From contig DHAH01000126.1 in the NCBI GenBank assembly GCA_002397345.1, positions 1 to 9,277 of the forward strand: 9,277 bases of DNA. Direction: 5' to 3'. The DNA comes from Clostridiales bacterium UBA4959 (lineage in GTDB: Bacteria; Bacillota; Clostridia; Oscillospirales; CAG-272). Position numbers and translations under genes: made by a program. Shown here piece after piece: positions 5,176 through 9,277 of this stretch (its first letter is position 1; each line of letters starts with the position of its first letter). Under the pieces are notes generated by a model, which saw only the letters and a list, made by a program, of their open reading frames with translations, searched no databases and was not told the origin of the DNA.

Positions 5176-6669
5176 ATGAACAGTTCTAATTTAATAAAAC
5201 GTATTGTTGCGGCTATGCTGGCAGGCATCATTATGCTCGGCATCTTCGCGTGCGCTGACAACAAAAAAGCACCGGGTAATGAAACCGCGGGTGAAACCGA
5301 ACCGGGAACAGAAAAACTGTATGCCGACGATTTGCCGGAAACCATGGATTTCGGCGGTCAGAAGATCCGGTTCATCACATTCCAGCAAAATAAAGACACG
5401 CGTTCGATCGACATAAAAGAAGGCGAGCAGGACACTGGCGATATCATAAACGAGTCGATATGGAAACGCAACCAGGCGATTGAAGAGCGCCTTGGCATTG
5501 ACATTTCGCTTGAAAAAGAAACCGGTATGAACAACCTCGCACCGGCAATCGATAAGATGATCAAAGCGAATGACGACGAGTATGACATAGTCGTCGGTCA
5601 CGCGCGTTTTGATATCCAGCTTGCCTCGAACGGATATTTAAAAAATCTCTCCAAACTGCCCAATGTCGACTTTACAAAGCCGTATTGGAGCCAGATGTAT
5701 ATGAGCGAGATCGCATATAAAAACGTCAACTACTGGTCGACGGGCGATATTACCCTCGGATATATCTCTACCATTTACTGTATGTTTGTCAACTCCAAGG
5801 TGTGGAACGATATTTACAGCGATCAAACCGTATACGATCTGGTCAACTCCGGCGCGTGGACGCTCGATAAGCTCAGGGAATTATCGGTCGGCGCGTACAG
5901 CGATTTGAACGGCGACAGCGTCGCGGATGAAAAGGACTGTTTCGGCTTTGCGATGCAGCAGGGTCACGTCCTCAACGGCATGGCGTTCGCGTCGGGCGTG
6001 CAGTATAACAACCGCGACAATGAAGGCAACATAATTATTACTGTCAACAGCGAACACACCATCGATGTGTTCAATAAACTTTACGAATTGTTCTTCAACT
6101 CCGGCAACGCTACGCTGCTGCTTGCCAACGATAAATATGACAATACGGCGCTCGCGATGTTCGTCGACGATCGTCTGCTGTTCTTCCCCTCCACTTTTGG
6201 CACATCCGAAAACGAGAAGATGCGCGCGATGGAGACTGACTTTTACATAATCCCGCTGCCCAAATATGACGACGCGCAGCCCAAATACGTTGTGAACCAG
6301 TATGACGGCGTTCCGCTTTATGGTGTACCGATCACAGTTTCGCCCGCAAACCTGGAAACCATTGGCGCGACAATGGAAGCGCTGGCGTCAATGTCGAGTA
6401 CGATGGTCACGCCCGTTTATTATGACCTTGCGCTTAAGAACAAATATTCACGCGATGAGCAGTCCGCGGCGATGCTCGACCTTATCCATGACAGCATCAC
6501 AACCAACTTCGTGTTTACCTGGGGCGATCAGGTGGGCGGTATGCTCAACCTGTTCTATGATAATATCAAAAACGCCAAGTTTGCCTCGGTGCTTGCCAAA
6601 TATACAAAGACATGGGATAAAGGTCTTGAAAAGCTTATCACCAAGCTGGAAAAATACGTAGACATGTAA
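5176..6669 (+). CDS. Extracellular solute-binding lipoprotein of an ABC importer
   Basis: The 497-residue protein has a lipoprotein signal peptide: basic start (IKR), a hydrophobic core at 10-24 and a lipobox IFAC with the lipidated Cys at 26. A short polar Thr/Glu-rich linker (about 27-50) follows, then the binding domain beginning near DFGGQKIRF. The DxNxDxxxDxxD loop (D243-D254, DLNGDSVADEKD) looks like an EF-hand-type calcium loop common in these proteins, and AWTLDKL precedes it. This fits the family 1 extracellular solute-binding proteins for sugars and oligosaccharides that gut Clostridia carry in many copies. It would sit outside the cell, anchored to the membrane, and pass substrate to an ABC permease. 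No permease or ATPase gene is next to it, so it is an orphan here and its ligand is unknown. It has its own strong promoter and terminator, hence a monocistronic unit. Confidence 0.9.
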   Translation: MNSSNLIKRIVAAMLAGIIMLGIFACADNKKAPGNETAGETEPGTEKLYADDLPETMDFGGQKIRFITFQQNKDTRSIDIKEGEQDTGDIINESIWKRNQAIEERLGIDISLEKETGMNNLAPAIDKMIKANDDEYDIVVGHARFDIQLASNGYLKNLSKLPNVDFTKPYWSQMYMSEIAYKNVNYWSTGDITLGYISTIYCMFVNSKVWNDIYSDQTVYDLVNSGAWTLDKLRELSVGAYSDLNGDSVADEKDCFGFAMQQGHVLNGMAFASGVQYNNRDNEGNIIITVNSEHTIDVFNKLYELFFNSGNATLLLANDKYDNTALAMFVDDRLLFFPSTFGTSENEKMRAMETDFYIIPLPKYDDAQPKYVVNQYDGVPLYGVPITVSPANLETIGATMEALASMSSTMVTPVYYDLALKNKYSRDEQSAAMLDLIHDSITTNFVFTWGDQVGGMLNLFYDNIKNAKFASVLAKYTKTWDKGLEKLITKLEKYVDM

Positions 6670-6671
6670 AA

Positions 6672-6741
6672 TATCAGAAATACGCCGGGGGTGTTAGTGT
6701 GTAAGCACACCGAGCACCCCAAAACTCCTGTATTTCTGAAA
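6672..6741 (+). repeat. Three-tier nested inverted repeat behind the solute-binding protein gene
   Basis: Starting three bases after the stop codon, three stacked pairs of arms are visible: outer CAGAAATAC (6675-6683) with GTATTTCTG (6730-6738), middle GGGGTG (6688-6693) with CACCCC (6715-6720), and inner GTGTG (6697-6701) with CACAC (6706-6710) around a TAAG loop. Together they fold as one long interrupted hairpin of about 65 bases. No U-run follows, so it is not a simple terminator. It may protect the 3' end of the abundant lipoprotein message or be a small palindromic mobile repeat. Confidence 0.7.
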
Positions 6742-6757
6742 TTTATATAAAAAACCG

Positions 6758-6801
6758 AGCCGCCGATGTGAAAAATAACACATCAGCGGCTTTATTTATT
6801 T
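6758..6801 (+). terminator. Bidirectional intrinsic terminator between convergent genes
   Basis: The stem AGCCGC-C-GATGTG (6758-6770) pairs with CACATC-A-GCGGCT (6779-6791), a 12-base-pair hairpin with one mismatch and an eight-base loop. On the plus strand it is followed by TTATTTATTT, and on the minus strand by CGG and then six T (complement of 6749-6754). It suits ending both the lipoprotein gene and the oppositely oriented tex gene. Confidence 0.85.
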
Positions 6802-6858
6802 GATTGCGGGAGTTTAGGGAAACCTTATTTCCCCGAAGTCATCTCTGTACCTCCCCCG

Positions 6859-9009
6859 TTATTTCATCGTCAGCGCGATGCGCTTTTTTTGTATGTCCAC
6901 GCTCTTTATCCGAACGGTGACGACGTCGCCGACGGCAAGCACCTCCGAGGGGTGTTTTATATAGCGGTTCGTGATCTCAGATACATGCACAAGTCCGTCC
7001 TGATGCACTCCGATATCCACGAACGCGCCGAAATCGATGACGTTGCGCACCGTGCCGGTCATAACCATGCCGGGTGTCAGGTCGGCGATGTCCATAACGT
7101 CGTCGCGCAGTACAGGCGGCGGCAGCGAGTCACGCACGTCGCGCCCGGGTTTTTCAAGCTCGGCGATAATATCGCGAAGCGTCGGTTCGCCTATGCCGAG
7201 TGACTCGGCAAGCTTTGCCATGCCGAAACGCTCGGCGTTGGAACGCAGCTCGCGCAATTTGTTTTGGCGAACATCGTCGGCTGTATAGCTGAACTTGCCG
7301 AGCAGCAGCTTTGCCGGTTCATACGATTCGGGATGCACGCCTGTGTTGTCTAGTATCTCATTTGAGCCGGAGACACGCAGGAAACCCGCGCATTGCTCGA
7401 ACGCCTTCGCGCCGATCCGCGGCACGCGCAATATCTCCGCGCGCGAGTTGAACTCCCCGTTTTCTTCGCGGTATTTGACGATGTTCTTCGCTGATGCCGC
7501 CCCGATACCCGCTATATGCGAAAGCAGCGCGTGGCTCGCGGTGTTGATATCCACGCCCACGCTGTTGACGCAGTCCTCGATAACGCCCGCAAGCGCCTCA
7601 TCGAGCCGCGCGGGTTTCATATCGTGCTGATATTGCCCCACACCGATGGATTTGGGATCGATTTTAACCAGCTCGGCGAGCGGATCTTGCAGCCGACGCG
7701 CAATCGAAACGGCGCTGCGCTGTGTGGCATCGAAATCGGGGAATTCATCCGCCGCCAGCTTCGACGCGGAGTAAACAGACGCGCCCGCTTCGCTGACCAT
7801 GGCGTATTTCACCGGCTCGGGGATTTCACGCAGTACGCCCGCGATAAAAATCTCGCTCTCTTTAGACGCGGTGCCGTTGCCGATGGCAATGATCTCGATT
7901 TTATGCTCGCGAATCAGCTTTTTAACCACACGGGCAGATTCCTCGATGCGTTCCTGCGGCTTTGTCGGATATATTACGGCGGTGTCGAGCACCTTGCCCG
8001 TTTTGTCCACGACCGCCAGCTTGCAGCCGGTGCGGTATCCGGGGTCAAGCCCCAATGCGACCTTGCCTTTTACAGGCGCCGCCATGAGCAGGTGCTTGAG
8101 GTTGTCGGAAAACAGCTTTATAGCGCTCTCGCTCGCCTTATCGGTGAGCGCGGCGCGCAGCTCGCGTTCCACCGAGGGCGCGATAAGCCGCTCGTAACCG
8201 TCGACGATCGCGGCGGCGACATGGCTGAACACCGGGCTGGACGGCTCGGTTATCACCTGCGCAAACAAATAGTTGAGGATTATATCGCGCTCCACATCAA
8301 GGGCGACGCGCACAACCTCGCGGCTTTCGGCGCGGTTCAACGCCAAAACGCGGTGCTCGGGTATGGCGGGCAGCTTTTCGGTGTAGTCGTAATACATCGT
8401 GTAGGTGCCGTCTTTGTCCTCGCCGCATTGTTTTGAGGTTATCGTGCCGTATTCGAAGGTCAGCGCGCGGATTTCCTTACGGTAGTCGGCATTGTCGGAT
8501 ATATCTTCGGCAATGATGTCGCGCGCGCCCGCAAACGCAGCTTCGGCGTCGGGGACGCCCTTTTCCTCGCTGATAAACCGCGCGGCAAGCTCGTCAAGCG
8601 CAGGGTCATAGGATTTTTCCTGCATGAGCAGCGTCAGCGCCAGATCCTCCAGTCCCCGTTCGCGGGCAATAGACGCGCGTGTCTTGCGGCGGGGCTTGAA
8701 CGGGCGGTATATGTCCTCGATCTCGGTCAGGATGGCGGCGTTATCCAGCGCGGCTTCAAGCTCGGGCGTCAGTTTGCCCTGTTCTTCGATGGCGGTGCGA
8801 ACCTCGGCGCGGCGCTTGTCCAGCGAGCGCAGATAGGTAAGCCGCTCGTCGAGCGCGCGCAGCGCGGTGTCGTCGAGCGAGCCGGTGACCTCCTTGCGGT
8901 AGCGCGCGATGAACGGGATGGTGTTCCCTTCATCGATCAGCTCGATCACTTTTTCCGTCTGCCATTTTTGTAAATGGAACTGTGATGCCAGCTCCTCCGC
9001 AAAGTCCAT
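6859..9009 (-). CDS. tex: Tex (YhgF/YdcI) transcription accessory, S1 RNA-binding protein
   Basis: The 716-residue protein is Tex, a widely conserved cytoplasmic nucleic-acid-binding protein linked to transcription. Domains in order: N-terminal helical Tex domain with LIDEGNTIPFIARYRKE (about 24-40); a YqgF/RNase H-like fold starting at VALGLDPGYRTGCK (about 317-330) and containing IGNGTASKESE (376-386); GVGQYQHDM (456-464); helix-hairpin-helix repeats in the HIAGIGAASAKNIVKYREE region (about 498-545); and a C-terminal S1 domain from about 645 with GTVRNVIDFGAFVDIG. It is complete; bacterial Tex proteins are about 720-785 residues. The longer frame starts at 9018, where AGGA touches the ATG. 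The ATG at 9007-9009 has CGAGGA nine bases upstream and places the LIDEG motif where other Tex proteins have it. It is convergent to the lipoprotein gene and divergent from the RNA gene. Confidence 0.96.
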   Translation of the reverse strand: MDFAEELASQFHLQKWQTEKVIELIDEGNTIPFIARYRKEVTGSLDDTALRALDERLTYLRSLDKRRAEVRTAIEEQGKLTPELEAALDNAAILTEIEDIYRPFKPRRKTRASIARERGLEDLALTLLMQEKSYDPALDELAARFISEEKGVPDAEAAFAGARDIIAEDISDNADYRKEIRALTFEYGTITSKQCGEDKDGTYTMYYDYTEKLPAIPEHRVLALNRAESREVVRVALDVERDIILNYLFAQVITEPSSPVFSHVAAAIVDGYERLIAPSVERELRAALTDKASESAIKLFSDNLKHLLMAAPVKGKVALGLDPGYRTGCKLAVVDKTGKVLDTAVIYPTKPQERIEESARVVKKLIREHKIEIIAIGNGTASKESEIFIAGVLREIPEPVKYAMVSEAGASVYSASKLAADEFPDFDATQRSAVSIARRLQDPLAELVKIDPKSIGVGQYQHDMKPARLDEALAGVIEDCVNSVGVDINTASHALLSHIAGIGAASAKNIVKYREENGEFNSRAEILRVPRIGAKAFEQCAGFLRVSGSNEILDNTGVHPESYEPAKLLLGKFSYTADDVRQNKLRELRSNAERFGMAKLAESLGIGEPTLRDIIAELEKPGRDVRDSLPPPVLRDDVMDIADLTPGMVMTGTVRNVIDFGAFVDIGVHQDGLVHVSEITNRYIKHPSEVLAVGDVVTVRIKSVDIQKKRIALTMK

Positions 9010-9018
9010 GATATCCAT

Positions 9019-9024
9019 TCCTCG
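9019..9024 (-). promoter_or_regulatory. Ribosome binding site deciding the tex start
   Basis: CGAGGA on the minus strand lies nine bases from the ATG at 9007-9009 but directly abuts the ATG at 9016-9018, so the inner start is favoured. Between here and the divergent RNA promoter there is a six-base inverted repeat, GCAGAC/GTCTGC (9038-9061). No convincing -35/-10 pair for tex was found. Confidence 0.65.
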
Positions 9025-9103
9025 TATAATAAGATTTGCAGACGGTTTTAAGTGAGTCTGCTTCGTACACTTGTTTGTTGATCAGCAGGTCTTGAGATGC
9101 CCG

Positions 9104-9112
9104 TGATATAAT
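9104..9112 (+). promoter_or_regulatory. Extended -10 promoter of the structured RNA
   Basis: TGATATAAT: a perfect TATAAT (9107-9112) with an upstream TG at the extended -10 position. No good -35 hexamer lies 16-18 bases upstream (the region reads AGCAGG), so the promoter would depend on the extended -10. Expected start near 9119. No ribosome site or long reading frame follows, which fits a non-coding product. Confidence 0.6.
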
Positions 9113-9118
9113 GCTGTT

Positions 9119-9277
9119 GGGTCGGCAGGGACAAGTTCTTTTCATCCTTGTTGGGCCGCAAGGTTGCTTCACGGAAAGTCCGTTCCCCTGAGCCGGAAGT
9201 TAGCTGCAAACTCATTAGCTGTTTGCCGGAGGCAAGACCGCCCTTTTAGCAGTAAGGGATATCGCATTGGCCTTCTC
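9119..9277 (+). ncRNA. ssrS: Probable 6S RNA (SsrS), 3' end cut by the window
   Basis: Rightward, non-coding and highly structured. GTTCCCCTGAGCCGG (9182-9196) closely matches the 5' side of the central bubble of E. coli 6S RNA (AGUCCCCUGAGCCG), the part that mimics an open promoter and binds RNA polymerase. Around it are ACGGA/TCCGT (9171-9183), an apical stem GCAAAC/GTTTGC after the motif, and a small hairpin CCCTT/AAGGG at about 9241-9257, where 6S RNAs carry a 3' bubble hairpin. GGCC near 9271 could pair with GGCC at 9154-9157 as part of a closing stem. A separate 5' hairpin (CGGC and ACAAG at 9123-9135 with CTTGT and GCCG at 9147-9158) is not typical, so the true 5' end may lie further in. 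RNase P, SRP RNA and common riboswitch cores were not found. Confidence 0.5.

Noticed and set aside
6817..6833. Hairpin GGGAAA/TTTCCC just behind the tex stop as the tex terminator
   Set aside because: It has only six base pairs and no T-run after it; the stronger bidirectional hairpin at 6758-6791 fits better.
7516..8436. 306-codon open frame on the plus strand inside tex
   Set aside because: It lies fully within the conserved Tex coding sequence on the other strand and its translation has no recognisable domain. It is a shadow frame of GC-rich coding DNA.
9038..9061. Inverted repeat GCAGAC/GTCTGC between tex and the RNA promoter as an operator
   Set aside because: Six-base arms with a 12-base spacer are too weak without a known regulator motif.
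9171..9192. RNase P RNA, because GGAAAGTCC occurs as in its conserved GAGGAAAGTCC core
   Set aside because: The bases around it form a simple ACGGA/TCCGT hairpin, and none of the other RNase P conserved segments follow within the visible sequence.
9185..9196. TPP riboswitch, because CTGAG occurs
   Set aside because: The partner GATC and GGTAATACCAGCGTAGGGA-type segments are absent, and no thiamine gene follows in the window.

Overview
The window looks like a chromosomal stretch from an uncultured, probably gut-associated member of the Clostridia (Oscillospirales/Christensenellales type). This is inferred from the moderately high GC coding DNA with AT-rich gaps, the consensus sigma-A-like promoters, the AGGAG-type ribosome sites, a solute-binding lipoprotein of the kind these bacteria carry in many copies, and a palindromic intergenic repeat of a type I associate with them. 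No phage, transposase, CRISPR array or tRNA was seen.

Left part (1-2376, minus strand): a two-gene unit read leftward from its own promoter (2172-2200). It encodes a GH172/DUF2961 glycosidase, then an N-acetylneuraminate lyase/dihydrodipicolinate synthase-type aldolase. The pair looks like intracellular sugar catabolism. The aldolase has Arg where the family has its Schiff-base lysine (residue 165), while the surrounding sugar-binding residues are kept. Upstream lie a double-hairpin repeat (2202-2287), an AT-rich hairpin (2321-2358) and a small single-pass membrane protein gene (2377-2631).

Middle part (2688-4974, plus strand): a tight two-gene sulfate activation/PAP recycling unit. The first gene fuses APS kinase (CysC) to a 3'-phosphoadenosine phosphatase (CysQ). 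One base later comes a CysD-like ATP sulfurylase subunit carrying a Cys-Cys ... Cys-x-x-Cys set that resembles the [4Fe-4S] signature of APS reductases. No CysN and no reductase follow. This is the most unusual part of the window.

Right part (4975-9277): a solute-binding lipoprotein gene (5176-6669) behind a perfect consensus promoter (5111-5139). It is followed by a three-tier inverted repeat and a bidirectional terminator, then the convergent gene for the RNA-binding protein Tex (6859-9009, minus). Divergent from tex, an extended -10 promoter (9104-9112) precedes a structured RNA that I read as a probable 6S RNA, cut off by the window end.

Three start codons were moved inward from the longest reading frame (2128, 5176 and 9009), because ribosome sites, promoters and family alignment support the inner ATG.
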